Below, one piece after another: positions 8,029-16,947 of a DNA stretch of 63,586 nt. The position numbers were made by a program, and so were the translations under genes. The notes under the pieces were generated by a model. That model was not told the DNA's origin and made no database searches. It saw only the letters and a program-made list of their open reading frames with translations. The number at the start of each line of letters is the position of its first letter. The stretch's first letter is position 1. Source of the DNA: an uncultured Clostridia bacterium (GTDB lineage: Bacteria; Bacillota; Clostridia; TANB77; CAG-508); assembly GCA_934101145.1 (NCBI GenBank), contig CAKOPZ010000006.1, positions 1-63,586 of the forward strand, in the 5' to 3' direction.

Positions 8029-8886
8029 TTGGAACTATTTGATACGCATGCACATTATAATGATGAAAAATTTGATAATGATAGAAAGCAGATTATACAA
8101 GATATTTATAATAGCAATGTAACAATGATTGTAAATGCGGGGTATAGTGTAGAGTCTTCTATTAAGGCGATAGAAATTGCAAAAGACTATGACTGGATGT
8201 TTAATATTGTAGGTGTTTCACCAAATGATATAGCAGAAAGTATAGACGAAATAGATAAGCAAATATCAAGCATAGAGAACCTTGTGAAAAAAGACCAAAA
8301 CATTGTGGAAGATGTGGAAAGTGATACGGCAGAATCTTTAAATATTGTAAATAATAATAGAAAAATAGTTGCAATAGGAGAAATTGGACTTGATTATTAT
8401 TGGAATAAGGAAAATAAAGAGCTACAAAGATATGCTTTTATAAAACAAATAGAACTTGCAAATAAATATAATTTACCTATTGTTATACATACAAGAGAGG
8501 CAGTAGATGATACAATAGATATTTTAAAAAATAAGATTGAGGTTACAAAAAAAGGCATATTTCACTGTTGCCCATTAAATAGAGAACTTGTAAAACAAGC
8601 ATTAAAAATGGGATTTTATATTTCATTTGCAGGACCAGTTACATTTAAAAATTCTAAAAATGCAAATGAAATTATACAAATGGTTCCTCTTGATAAGATG
8701 GTTATTGAAACAGATAGTCCATATCTTGCTCCAGAGCCACATAGAGGTACTCGCAACGATTCTAGAAATGTTAAATATATTGCAGAAAAGATTGCAAATG
8801 TAAAAGAAATGAGTTTAGAAGATATAGCGAAAATAACATATAAAAATGCTATGAAAATATTTGAAATAACAGACCCTACAGCTTAA
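8029..8886 (+). CDS. tatD: TatD family metal-dependent hydrolase (DNase)
   Basis: TatD proteins are TIM-barrel metallohydrolases with 3'-5' nuclease activity on DNA (and RNA), linked to DNA quality control. The metal ligands are visible: DTHAH at residues 5-9, GEIGLDYYW, VIHTRE, FHCC and ETDSPYLAP. The 285-residue protein carries an acidic insert of about 25 residues (near 90-115) before GEIGLDYY that is longer than usual. The start is TTG at 8029, preceded by GAGGTAAGAGG; no ATG fits. It begins 15 bp after acpS, and its 3' end forms half of the terminator hairpin. Confidence 0.93.
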   Translation: MELFDTHAHYNDEKFDNDRKQIIQDIYNSNVTMIVNAGYSVESSIKAIEIAKDYDWMFNIVGVSPNDIAESIDEIDKQISSIENLVKKDQNIVEDVESDTAESLNIVNNNRKIVAIGEIGLDYYWNKENKELQRYAFIKQIELANKYNLPIVIHTREAVDDTIDILKNKIEVTKKGIFHCCPLNRELVKQALKMGFYISFAGPVTFKNSKNANEIIQMVPLDKMVIETDSPYLAPEPHRGTRNDSRNVKYIAEKIANVKEMSLEDIAKITYKNAMKIFEITDPTA

Positions 8887-8904
8887 TGTAGTGTCTGTTA
8901 TTTC
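8863..8904. terminator. Bidirectional terminator between tatD and the ABC operon
   Basis: GAAATAACAGAC (8863-8874) pairs with GTCTGTTATTTC (8893-8904), with an inner CTACA/TGTAG stem. It overlaps the tatD stop and serves both converging units. Confidence 0.8.
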
Positions 8905-8911
8905 ATAATTT

Positions 8912-9931
8912 CTATTTACTTTTTATAGCATTATTTGCATAAGTGTTATTTACAATTTTATCATATGAAACTGTATTTTTTAGTTCTCCTGCCATTGTCA
9001 TAACTTCTTGAAGTCTGTCAAATGCTTCTTGTTTTAGTACAGGCGTATCATTCCAAGCATCTATGTCTTTATAACTTTGAACAGATGTAGTTAATTGTTC
9101 AATGCTTGTGCTAGGGAAGAAGCTTTGAATGGCCTCTGCAATTTCTTTTGCAGAATGTGTTTTTACCCATTGTTGACCTTCATAGATAGCGTCTGTAAAG
9201 CCTTGAATTATGGTAGAATTCTTTTCAATATAACTTTTCTTAGCAAAGTATGCTGTATATGGAATTTCTCCAGCTTCTTTTCCAACAGATGCTACAATAT
9301 AGCCTTTTCCTTCTGTTTGAGTAGCAGATGCTGTTGGCTCAAATAATGTTACATAATCTGCATTTCCTGATGCAAATGCACCAGCCATAAGATCAAATTT
9401 TATACTATCATCAAGTGTTAAATCTTTTTGAGGGTCAATTCCATTTTTCTTTAAAACATATTCAAGTGTCATGTATGGAACTCCGCCTTTTCTACCAGGA
9501 ATAACAGTTTTTCCTTTTAAATCATTCCAACTAAAATTATCTGTATCTTTTCTTGCAACTAAAAATGAACCATCTCTTTTAGTTAATTGTGCAAATACCT
9601 CAGTATAATCTTCTTTTCCTTCATTATATACATAAATAGATGCTTCTGGACCTGCAAAACCTATATCACAACTATTGCTTAAAACGGCTGTCATAACGGC
9701 ATCAGCACCTTGACCAGTTGAAAGCTCAACCTCTATAGCGTGGTTCTTAAAAAATCCATTATTTATTGCTACATATTGTGGAGCATAAAAAACAGATCTA
9801 GTTACTTCATTTACTCGTATAGTACTTAACTTGGCACCATCAGTATTATTATTTTTCTTTGATATTATTATACCTGTAATTATTGCTACAAGTACAACAA
9901 CAACTATAGCTATGGCTATTATTTTTTTCAA
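8912..9931 (-). CDS. ABC transporter substrate-binding protein, NMT1/SsuA type
   Basis: This is the extracytoplasmic binding protein of a NitT/TauT-type importer. The 339-residue sequence has the NMT1/THI5-like layout: RVNEVTRSVFYAPQYVAINNG near the N-terminus, IGFAGPEAS in the first lobe and LTLFEP-like YVTLFEPTA later. Family ligands include the thiamine precursor HMP, sulfonates and nitrate; nothing here fixes the ligand. Unusually, the N-terminal hydrophobic segment (residues ~4-25) ends without a lipobox cysteine, so it appears membrane-anchored rather than a lipoprotein. The start is TTG, after AAGGAGG. It is the last gene of a three-gene minus-strand operon, 14 bp after the permease. 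Confidence 0.87.
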   Translation of the reverse strand: MKKIIAIAIVVVVLVAIITGIIISKKNNNTDGAKLSTIRVNEVTRSVFYAPQYVAINNGFFKNHAIEVELSTGQGADAVMTAVLSNSCDIGFAGPEASIYVYNEGKEDYTEVFAQLTKRDGSFLVARKDTDNFSWNDLKGKTVIPGRKGGVPYMTLEYVLKKNGIDPQKDLTLDDSIKFDLMAGAFASGNADYVTLFEPTASATQTEGKGYIVASVGKEAGEIPYTAYFAKKSYIEKNSTIIQGFTDAIYEGQQWVKTHSAKEIAEAIQSFFPSTSIEQLTTSVQSYKDIDAWNDTPVLKQEAFDRLQEVMTMAGELKNTVSYDKIVNNTYANNAIKSK

Positions 9932-9945
9932 AATAAACGACCTCC

Positions 9946-10755
9946 TTATTTGAATTTTTTTGAATGTAGGATAAATTTCTCTAAAAGTAGTACAGAACCA
10001 TACATTATACCTGCAACTACGCCAAGGATTATGACACTTGTCATAACAAGGTCTAATTTAAATACTTGACCTCCATAAACAATTAAATAACCAAGTCCAG
10101 CTTTAGAAACAAGGAATTCTCCTGATATTACGCCTACAAGGGATAGACCAATATTTACTTTTAAAGAATTTATAAATGTAGATAAGTTTGCAGGAATGAC
10201 TATTTTTGTTAGAATTTGAAATTTACTTGCATTAAATGTATTTGCCATTTTTATTATTTCTTTATCTGTTTTCAAGAATCCATTCAAATTTTCAAGTATT
10301 GTTACAATAAGTGAAATTGCAATAGCCATTACAATAATTGCACTTGTTCCAGCTCCAACCCAGATTATGATAATTGGACCTAAGGCAACTTTGGGAAGGC
10401 TGTTTAAAACAACTAAGAATGGTTCTGAGACTTTTGATAAAAAGTCTGACCACCATAGTATAATTGCAATTACGATACCTAAAAATGTACCAAGCAAGAA
10501 GCCGACTATTGTTTCATATACTGTTACTCCAATATGTTTTAACAGATTATTTGATGTTAAATCCATAAGTGTTTTTAATATTCTACTTGGTTGACTTGTT
10601 ATGAAGCTATCTATGATTCCTTTTCTTGCACATAATTCCCATATACCAAGAAAACCAAACAATATAAGTATTTGAACTATGAAAACAAGATATTTTTTTT
10701 GTTTTATCTTTTTTAAATAATTTATTCTCTCTAAAGAGAGTCCTTTTCTATTCAT
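9946..10755 (-). CDS. ABC transporter permease (NitT/TauT family)
   Basis: This integral membrane subunit has about six helices in 269 residues. The EAA-type loop that contacts the ATPase is visible around residues 165-190 (NTFNASKFQILTKIVIPA). The N-terminus ahead of the first helix is highly basic. The ATG at 10755 overlaps the stop of the upstream ATPase gene (ATGAATAG), which indicates translational coupling. It belongs to the BPD_transp_1 family (SsuC/TauC/ThiX-like); the substrate is unknown. Confidence 0.93.
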   Translation of the reverse strand: MNRKGLSLERINYLKKIKQKKYLVFIVQILILFGFLGIWELCARKGIIDSFITSQPSRILKTLMDLTSNNLLKHIGVTVYETIVGFLLGTFLGIVIAIILWWSDFLSKVSEPFLVVLNSLPKVALGPIIIIWVGAGTSAIIVMAIAISLIVTILENLNGFLKTDKEIIKMANTFNASKFQILTKIVIPANLSTFINSLKVNIGLSLVGVISGEFLVSKAGLGYLIVYGGQVFKLDLVMTSVIILGVVAGIMYGSVLLLEKFILHSKKFK

Positions 10756-11518
10756 TTACTACTTTAAGCTCCTTCCATAATGTATTAAAGTATGTGCTAA
10801 ATTTAGGACTTTCTCTACAATTTATAGGGTTTCTGCCATCTATTTCAAAATCTATGTTGTGAATATTTTTTACAGTTCCTGGACGTTCAGACAGAACTAA
10901 AACTCTATCAGACATACTGATAGCCTCTGATATATCGTGTGTAACAATTATTGCAGTAATATGTTCTTTTCTTAATATAGAATAAATGTCATTTGTAACC
11001 ATTATTCTTGTTTGATAATCAAGTGCTGAGAATGCTTCATCAAGTAAAAGAATTTTTGGCTTAATTGCAAGAGTTCTGATTAATGCAGCTCTTTGCCTCA
11101 TACCACCAGAAAGTTCGGACGGATATTTATCCTTGAACTCATAAAGGTTATATTTTTTTAATAATTTTTCTACATATTCCTTATCTGAATTTGATGTTTT
11201 GCCTTTTATTTCTAATCCAAACATGGCATTTGAAAGTATTGATCTCCATTCAAGAAGACAATCTCTTTGAAGCATATAACCAATGCTTGGAGAGCTTCCT
11301 TCCATCTCTTTTCCGTTTAAGGAAATACTTCCAGAAGATTTGCTTTCAAGCCCTGCAATTATTGAAAGAAGTGTTGATTTGCCACATCCACTTGGTCCAA
11401 TTATAGAAATAAATTCACCATCATTTACATCAAAACTAACATCTTTTAAAGCTAAAATTTCTCCTTCTTTGCCTTGATATTTTTTGTTTATGTTTTTTAC
11501 TTCTAATATTTTTTTCAC
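10748..11518 (-). CDS. ABC transporter ATPase (NitT/TauT family)
   Basis: This is the ATP-hydrolysing subunit of the importer. In its 256 residues it shows Walker A (GPSGCGKST, about 41-49), signature LSGGMRQRAA, Walker B (ILLLDEAFSALD) and the switch His in VTHDISEA. The start is GTG at 11518, preceded by GGAGG; an overlapping ATG one base upstream is out of frame. It is first in the operon ATPase-permease-binding protein. No riboswitch could be recognised in the short leader before it. Confidence 0.95.
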   Translation of the reverse strand: MKKILEVKNINKKYQGKEGEILALKDVSFDVNDGEFISIIGPSGCGKSTLLSIIAGLESKSSGSISLNGKEMEGSSPSIGYMLQRDCLLEWRSILSNAMFGLEIKGKTSNSDKEYVEKLLKKYNLYEFKDKYPSELSGGMRQRAALIRTLAIKPKILLLDEAFSALDYQTRIMVTNDIYSILRKEHITAIIVTHDISEAISMSDRVLVLSERPGTVKNIHNIDFEIDGRNPINCRESPKFSTYFNTLWKELKVVNE

Positions 11519-11585
11519 ATTGTGCCTCCTTTATAATTTATCCTGATATATCTTATGTAAGGAAAATGCAAGGAGTGAATTGATA

Positions 11586-11615
11586 CAAAAAAATAGAAGC
11601 AAAAAAGCTTCTATT
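11586..11615 (-). terminator. Terminator of the lemA-htpX unit
   Basis: On the minus strand AATAGAAGC / GCTTCTATT form a 9-bp stem with a TTTTTT-rich loop, followed by a run of T just after the htpX stop. Confidence 0.8.
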
Positions 11616-11627
11616 TAACAAAATATA

Positions 11628-12533
11628 TTATTTTAAATTTTTTATTGCTTCAACTCTATCTTCGATTGAAGGGTGTGTTGAAAATAAACTTGATGATTTT
11701 TTTCTGCCTTCTTTTAAATTTGACTTAAATGGATCAACAATATACATATGTGCTGTTGCGTTATTTGCTGTTTTAAGTTGATTTTTGTCATTATCTAATT
11801 TTTCAAGTGCACTTATTAATCCATCAGGATTTCTTGTAAATTCAACAGATGTAGCATCTGCTAAATATTCTCTTCGTCTTGAAAGTGCAAGTTGCATTAA
11901 CTGACCAAATATTGGAGCAATGATAACACAAACTAAACCAAGTATCATCAAAATTGCATTTCCTTTGCTATCATCATCATCTTTATCGCGTCCACCACCC
12001 CAGAAAATAGCTCTACTAGCCCAGTCTGAAAGCATAACAATAAATCCAACCATAACACTTACGACTGCTGAAAGGAGAATATCATAATTTTTGATATGAC
12101 CAAGTTCGTGTCCAATAACTCCTTCAAGCTCATAATAGTTTAATTTATCAAGTAATCCTGTAGTAACACAAATAACAGCGTTTTGTGGATTTCTACCTGT
12201 AGCAAAAGCATTAGGTTGAGAATCATCTACAACATATAATCCTGGTCTGTGCTCAAGACCGGATGAAACCATAAGCCCATCTAAAATATTTACAAGTTGT
12301 CTATTTTCTTCAATTGTTGCAGGTCTTGCGTGATTTACAGCAAGAACAATTTTGTCACTGTAATAATATGATCCAAATGTTGAAATAATTGAAAAAATAA
12401 GTGCAATGACAATAGAAATATAACCTAAATCAAAAGCCATACATATATAATAAATAATTAGTGCGATTACAACTAAAAAAATTCCAACAATTGTTCCGGT
12501 TTTTATTTTATTTCTTTTTATATCTTCATACAT
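11628..12533 (-). CDS. htpX: HtpX family membrane zinc metalloprotease
   Basis: HtpX is an M48 membrane protease that degrades misfolded membrane proteins under envelope stress, alongside FtsH. The 301-residue protein has two N-terminal helices, the zinc-binding motif in GVIGHELGHIKNYD, further helices in the middle and the third-ligand Glu region (RREYLADA). It ends with the typical STHPSIEDRVEAI. The ATG at 12533 follows AAGAGG. It lies downstream of lemA, a very common pair, and is probably co-transcribed with it across a 73-bp gap containing a strong hairpin. Confidence 0.96.
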   Translation of the reverse strand: MYEDIKRNKIKTGTIVGIFLVVIALIIYYICMAFDLGYISIVIALIFSIISTFGSYYYSDKIVLAVNHARPATIEENRQLVNILDGLMVSSGLEHRPGLYVVDDSQPNAFATGRNPQNAVICVTTGLLDKLNYYELEGVIGHELGHIKNYDILLSAVVSVMVGFIVMLSDWASRAIFWGGGRDKDDDDSKGNAILMILGLVCVIIAPIFGQLMQLALSRRREYLADATSVEFTRNPDGLISALEKLDNDKNQLKTANNATAHMYIVDPFKSNLKEGRKKSSSLFSTHPSIEDRVEAIKNLK

Positions 12534-12556
12534 AATTTAACCTCTTAGTTTAAAAT

Positions 12557-12597
12557 AATGATAAATGCAATACGTAGAAAGTATTGCATTTATCATT
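12557..12597. other. Perfect 17-bp hairpin between lemA and htpX
   Basis: AATGATAAATGCAATAC (12557-12573) and its exact complement (12581-12597) enclose a 7-nt loop. No T-run follows on the minus strand, so it is more likely an mRNA processing or stability element, or a partial terminator that sets the lemA to htpX ratio. Confidence 0.6.
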
Positions 12598-12606
12598 TGA
12601 ATAGAT

Positions 12607-13161
12607 TTATTTTCCAAAATCAACTTTAACATTTTTTCTAGCTTCTGGACTTTCTGCTTCAAATAAAGCTTCTGGTTTAAAATTGAATGATGAAGCAATT
12701 AAGTTAGATGGAAATGTCTCAAGTTTTGTATTATACATTGTTACAGCATCATTATAAAATTGTCTTGAATAAGAAATTTTATTTTCAGTGCTTCTTAATT
12801 CTTCTTGTAATTCTGAAAAGTTTTGATTTGCTTTTAAATCTGGATAATTTTCAGAAACAGCCATAATTGTTTTTAAAGTTCCTGATAATTCGTTATCTAT
12901 TTGAGCTTTTTCAGATACAGATTTAGCATTTGCCCAAGAAGAACGTAGCTGAGTAACTTTTGTAAGGACTCCTTCTTCATGTTCCATATAACCTTTTACT
13001 GTTTCTACTAAATTTGGAATTAAATCAAATCTTCTTTGCAATTGAACATCAATTTGACTCCAAGCATTTTTTACTTTTTGTCTTGATGTTACTAATCCAT
13101 TATATATTGATATAACAAATAGAATTAAAAGAAATATAATGATTAATATTATCCACAACAT
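12607..13161 (-). CDS. lemA: LemA family protein
   Basis: LemA proteins have one N-terminal membrane helix and a cytoplasmic helical bundle. Their biochemical role is unresolved, but they are frequently paired with HtpX. The 184-residue sequence has a helix at residues ~2-20, then the hallmark blocks VKNAWSQIDVQLQRRFDLIP and ENKISYSRQFYNDAV, and ends FEAESPEARKNVKVDF, all typical. AAGGAGG precedes the ATG. A minus-strand promoter lies just upstream. Confidence 0.95.
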   Translation of the reverse strand: MLWIILIIIFLLILFVISIYNGLVTSRQKVKNAWSQIDVQLQRRFDLIPNLVETVKGYMEHEEGVLTKVTQLRSSWANAKSVSEKAQIDNELSGTLKTIMAVSENYPDLKANQNFSELQEELRSTENKISYSRQFYNDAVTMYNTKLETFPSNLIASSFNFKPEALFEAESPEARKNVKVDFGK

Positions 13162-13191
13162 AGTTTTTCCTCCTTTTTTAATATTGCAATT

Positions 13192-13220
13192 ATAATATCA
13201 TATATTTTTATAATATACAA
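13192..13220 (-). promoter_or_regulatory. Probable promoter of lemA-htpX
   Basis: On the minus strand TTGTAT (13220-13215), a 17-bp spacer and TATTAT (13197-13192) lie about 30 bp before the lemA start. Confidence 0.5.
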
Positions 13221-13259
13221 CATTTGTGACTGGAGTATGAAAAAAATTTGAAACTTTAT

Positions 13260-13529
13260 TTACATAACCTTTTTATTGTACCTAGAATCATCAAATAAAT
13301 TTTCTACAGGTATATCAAGAACTTTACTTATTTTCCATAAAGTAAATACACTTATACCTTGATTTATCTTCTCACTTTCTAAATTTCCAATTAAAGCAGT
13401 AGAGCAATCTACAAGTTCTGCTAAGTCCTCTTGTGTCATTTTTCCTTTGTTTAGATTATATAATTTTCTATAATATTTTACATTTGTACCAATAATTCTA
13501 AATAATTCATCTGATTTTAAATTTTTCAT
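13260..13529 (-). CDS. XRE-family helix-turn-helix regulator
   Basis: This 89-residue protein is essentially one lambda-repressor-like DNA-binding domain. MTQEDLAELVDCSTALIGNLE is the helix-turn-helix (about residues 31-51), followed by a typical dimer-side segment ending DIPVENLF. The ATG at 13529 follows AAAAGGAG. It has no effector domain. It lies alone between lemA and the divergent SleB-like gene, so either neighbour could be its target. The 13530-13742 interval upstream holds only A/T-rich sequence with a small AATGATA...TATCATT repeat. Confidence 0.88.
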   Translation of the reverse strand: MKNLKSDELFRIIGTNVKYYRKLYNLNKGKMTQEDLAELVDCSTALIGNLESEKINQGISVFTLWKISKVLDIPVENLFDDSRYNKKVM

Positions 13530-13742
13530 GAAAACTCCTTTTATTTCGAATTTATATATTAAAATGTTCAGTAATATAAATTATTTTCTAATTTAAAACA
13601 TAAAAAAGCAATATATTAAAAATGATAAAATATCATTAACAATGAATAATAAAAAATTATGCATAATAAAATTTTTCATTGGAATATTTTGAGTACAAGC
13701 AGCATAGAATATAATATGAACATTTCTTTCAAAATGCAAAAT

Positions 13743-13771
13743 TTGACATTATTTTATATAAATGGTATAAT
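13743..13771 (+). promoter_or_regulatory. Consensus sigma-A promoter
   Basis: Perfect TTGACA (13743-13748), a 17-bp spacer and perfect TATAAT (13766-13771) stand 36 bp before the SleB-like gene. This is the best promoter in the window. Confidence 0.85.
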
Positions 13772-13807
13772 GTGTGTGTTGCTTTTAAAGGAGGGAACAA
13801 ATTTCTT

Positions 13808-14833
13808 ATGAATAAAAATGACAAAGCGTCAATATCGCTGAAAAAAATAGTATGTATTAGTATTGTACTTATATTTTTACTTGGTATTGGTGTAATGGCA
13901 GGAAATGTCAAGGTAAATAACGTTAAAATCATTTTATCAAGTGGATATGAAATGAATGTGTTAACAACTAAGACAACGATTAAGGATATTCTAGATGAAA
14001 ATCATATTATACTTTTAGAAGATGAAAAGGTTACACCTTCATATGATGAAGAACTCTCAGATAATAAAACAATTGTAATTACAAAAAGTGATGAAACAGT
14101 TGTAGAAGAAGCTGAGGCAGAGAATTCTTCAAATGTTACAACAGAAGATGTACTTCAAAACTATTCTAAAATAGTAGAAAAAATTGTTACAGAAGAAGTT
14201 GAGATACCTTTTGAAACTGTAAAAAAAGATGTATCTACAGAAAGTGGTTCAAAAGTAAACCGTGTTGTACAAACTGGTAAAAATGGACTTAAAGAAGTAA
14301 CATATAAGGTTAAATACCAAAACGAAAAAGAAATAGAAAAAACTGAGATTTCTTCAAAAATAATAAGAAAACCAGTTAATAAGATTATTGAAATTAGAAC
14401 AAAACAACAAGTAACTTCAAGAGGAAGTAGTACTACAAGCAGTTCAAGTACTACAAAAGTAAGATATGGTGGAAAATGGAGCTATTCTGCTGCTGAACTT
14501 GACTTATTGTGTGCTATAACAGCACAAGAGTGCGGTAGAAGTTATAATGGAGCATTAGCAGTTATAACATGTGCTGCAAACAGAGCAGAAAGTTCAAAAT
14601 GGAGAAAAAAAGGTTCTGACCCATTAAGCCAATATAAAGCTAAAGGACAGTTCTGTTATTCTATAGATAGCCATTGGAAAAAAAGATTAAATGGTAATTA
14701 TCCATCACATGTAAAGCAAGCAGTTATCGATGCATTAAATGGTAAAAGAAATCATAATTATTTATCATTTAGATCAGCAGGATATGCAAGAGGTGTTAAT
14801 ATAGGCGGAAACGTATATTTTAATGCTATGTAA
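13808..14833 (+). CDS. G5-domain cell wall hydrolase, SleB/CwlJ type
   Basis: This exported peptidoglycan hydrolase has 341 residues. After an N-terminal anchor or signal (residues ~12-32) comes a DUF348-like ubiquitin-fold segment (VKIILSSGYEMNVLTTKTT onward), then a G5 domain (~120-195) and a Ser/Thr-rich linker. A C-terminal Hydrolase_2 (SleB/CwlJ) domain (~228-341) contains AITAQECGRSYNGALAVITC, where Glu is the presumed catalytic residue. SleB proteins cut spore cortex at muramic lactam; the vegetative-type consensus promoter suggests it may instead act in growing cells. The ATG at 13808 is preferred because AAAGGAGG precedes it; a Met at 13772 lies at the promoter -10. Confidence 0.88.
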   Translation: MNKNDKASISLKKIVCISIVLIFLLGIGVMAGNVKVNNVKIILSSGYEMNVLTTKTTIKDILDENHIILLEDEKVTPSYDEELSDNKTIVITKSDETVVEEAEAENSSNVTTEDVLQNYSKIVEKIVTEEVEIPFETVKKDVSTESGSKVNRVVQTGKNGLKEVTYKVKYQNEKEIEKTEISSKIIRKPVNKIIEIRTKQQVTSRGSSTTSSSSTTKVRYGGKWSYSAAELDLLCAITAQECGRSYNGALAVITCAANRAESSKWRKKGSDPLSQYKAKGQFCYSIDSHWKKRLNGNYPSHVKQAVIDALNGKRNHNYLSFRSAGYARGVNIGGNVYFNAM

Positions 14834-14858
14834 TTTATAAAATTAACGTTATTTAAAG

Positions 14859-14897
14859 GTCACATATGAATGATAGAAAATCATATGTGACTTTTTT
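14859..14897 (+). terminator. Rho-independent terminator
   Basis: GTCACATATGA and its complement form an 11-bp stem, followed by TTTTTT. Confidence 0.9.
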
Positions 14898-14914
14898 GTA
14901 CAATATTTAAGATA

Positions 14915-14942
14915 TTGACAAGTTAGAAAAATATGATATTAT
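14915..14942 (+). promoter_or_regulatory. Promoter of exoA
   Basis: TTGACA (14915-14920), a 16-bp spacer and TATTAT (14937-14942) lie 37 bp before the start codon. Confidence 0.65.
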
Positions 14943-14979
14943 TTTTTTACAGTATTTTGACAAAGGAGATGAAAATTAA

Positions 14980-15747
14980 ATGAAACTTATTTCTTGGAAT
15001 GTAAATGGATTAAGAGCTGTTGTAACAAAAGGATTTAAAAACTTTTTTGATCAAGTTGATGCAGATATATTTTGTTTGCAAGAAACTAAACTTCAAAAAG
15101 AACAAGTTGATGATAATATAAAAAGTATTTTTAAGGAATACAATGAATATTGGAATTGTGCTGAGAAAAAAGGCTATTCGGGAACAGCTGTATTTAGCAG
15201 GCAAAAGCCAATTAATGTAACATATGGAATAGGTATAGAAGAACATGATAAAGAAGGTAGAGTTATTACTTTAGAGTTTGATAAATTTTATCTTGTTAAT
15301 TGCTATACTCCAAACTCTAAACGCGAACTTGAGAGACTCAATTATCGTATGAAATGGGAAGATGCATTTAGAAATTATTTGCTAAAATTAAACGAAAATA
15401 AACCTGTAATTATGTGTGGAGATTTAAATGTTGCGCATAAAGAAATTGATTTAAAGAATCCAAAATCGAACCGCAGAAATGCAGGATTTACAGATGAAGA
15501 AAGAGACAAAATGACAGAACTTTTAGATGCAGGATTTACAGATAGTTTCAGATCTTTGTACCCTGAGAAAGAAGGCTGTTATTCATGGTGGTCATATATG
15601 TTTCATGCAAGAGAAAAAAATGCTGGGTGGAGAATAGATTATTTTATAGTATCAAATAGTATAAATAAAAATATTAAAGAAAGTACAATTTATTCTGATG
15701 TTATGGGAAGTGACCACTGTCCTGTTGGAATAGAAATTGAATTGTAG
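14980..15747 (+). CDS. exoA: Exodeoxyribonuclease III / AP endonuclease
   Basis: This base-excision-repair enzyme incises DNA 5' of abasic sites and has 3'-5' exonuclease activity. The 255-residue protein has the full motif set: SWNVNGLRA (5-13), FCLQETK with the metal-binding Glu, SGTAVFSR, CGDLNVAHKEIDLKNPK (catalytic Asp/Asn), WRIDYF and the C-terminal SDHCP with the catalytic His. The start follows AAAGGAGATG. It is the first gene of a unit with the AI-2E permease, which starts 8 bp after its stop. Confidence 0.97.
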   Translation: MKLISWNVNGLRAVVTKGFKNFFDQVDADIFCLQETKLQKEQVDDNIKSIFKEYNEYWNCAEKKGYSGTAVFSRQKPINVTYGIGIEEHDKEGRVITLEFDKFYLVNCYTPNSKRELERLNYRMKWEDAFRNYLLKLNENKPVIMCGDLNVAHKEIDLKNPKSNRRNAGFTDEERDKMTELLDAGFTDSFRSLYPEKEGCYSWWSYMFHAREKNAGWRIDYFIVSNSINKNIKESTIYSDVMGSDHCPVGIEIEL

Positions 15748-15755
15748 GTGACAAA

Positions 15756-16892
15756 ATGGAAGAAAAGAAACGTACATTAACAAAATGGCTATATTGGTTT
15801 TTATTTGCAGTTGCTGTTATTTTTGTGTATAAAACACTTGATAATTTTTCAGCAATAGGTGCATGGCTTAAAGGGTTGCTTGGAGTTTTAATGCCATTTA
15901 TTATAGGAATATTAATTGCATATATTTTGTACATACCATCGAGAAAAGTTGAAAGTTTTTATAGAAGATTTAAAAGACCAAGGTTTATTTCAAAAAAGGC
16001 AAGGCCACTTGCTGTGTTTACAGTATATTTAATAGCATTAATTTTTATTGTTATTGCTTTTAGATTTTTAATTCCAGCTGTTGCAAATGCCGTAGTTGAT
16101 TTTGTTAACAATTTTCAAGGGTATTATTCAACAGTGATGAAAGCTATTGAAGAATTACCAGAGGATTCAGTATTTAAAAGTGAAGAAGTATTAAACATTG
16201 TAAATGAGGTAAAAAATATTGACTTTAAGCAATTTTTAAATATGGAAAAGATTGCAGAATATGCAAAAGGTGCGATAAATGCTGCTTCTAAAGTGTTCGA
16301 CTTTTTTGTTGCACTCGTTGTTTCTGTATATGTTCTTTTGCAAAGACGAGAGATACTTAATTTCTTCAAAAGTCTTGGAAAAGCAATGTTTAAGGAAAAT
16401 ACATATAAAAGTCTTGGAAGATATTTTAATAGAACAAATGAGATATTTTTTAACTTTATAGCAGGACAAGTTATAGATGGTTTTGTAGTTGGTGTTATTA
16501 CATCAATTGCAATGTTGACAATGGGTGTTAAATATGCCGTACCACTTGGATTTATGATTGGCTTATTTAATTTAATTCCATATTTTGGAGCAATTATTGC
16601 AGTTATAATTGCTACATTGATTACCTTCTTAACTGGAGGTTTAACACAGGCAATATTTATGGTAATAGTCGTTACAATTTTGCAACAAATTGACGCAAAT
16701 ATAATCAATCCAAAAATTATTGGAAATTCTTTAGAGATAAGTCAACTATTAGTTATTTTTGCAGTTACCGTAGGTGGCGCATATATGGGAGTATGGGGAA
16801 TGTTTTTAGCAGTTCCTATTATTGCAGTAATTAAGTTATTTATTACTGATTATATTGAATATAAAAATAAAATAAAACAAACACAAGAGTAG
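15756..16892 (+). CDS. AI-2E family transporter (YtvI/PerM-like permease)
   Basis: This 378-residue polytopic membrane protein has about seven to eight helices. The family segment near GLFNLIPYFGAIIAVI and ending in GVWGMFLAVPIIAVIK is diagnostic of the AI-2E transporter (UPF0118/PerM) family. Members have been linked to autoinducer-2 export, Na+/H+ antiport and sporulation (YtvI), and the sequence does not separate these. It starts 8 bp after exoA with AGGTGA as ribosome site and is closed by a terminator. Confidence 0.92.
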   Translation: MEEKKRTLTKWLYWFLFAVAVIFVYKTLDNFSAIGAWLKGLLGVLMPFIIGILIAYILYIPSRKVESFYRRFKRPRFISKKARPLAVFTVYLIALIFIVIAFRFLIPAVANAVVDFVNNFQGYYSTVMKAIEELPEDSVFKSEEVLNIVNEVKNIDFKQFLNMEKIAEYAKGAINAASKVFDFFVALVVSVYVLLQRREILNFFKSLGKAMFKENTYKSLGRYFNRTNEIFFNFIAGQVIDGFVVGVITSIAMLTMGVKYAVPLGFMIGLFNLIPYFGAIIAVIIATLITFLTGGLTQAIFMVIVVTILQQIDANIINPKIIGNSLEISQLLVIFAVTVGGAYMGVWGMFLAVPIIAVIKLFITDYIEYKNKIKQTQE

Positions 16893-16895
16893 TTA

Positions 16896-16935
16896 AAAAG
16901 CTTCATAAAATATTAATATTTTATGGAGCTTTTTC
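16896..16935 (+). terminator. Rho-independent terminator
   Basis: AAAAAGCTTCATAAAATATT pairs with AATATTTTATGGAGCTTTTT, leaving one G-U pair and a T-rich end. Confidence 0.85.
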
Positions 16936-16947
16936 TTAATAATTATG

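Noticed and set aside
11519..11585. TPP or other riboswitch before the ABC operon
   Set aside because: The space between the htpX terminator and the ATPase start is only ~65 nt with no conserved TPP elements, which is too short.
13260..13529. Prophage repressor
   Set aside because: A single small XRE protein with no phage genes, integrase or attachment sites around it.
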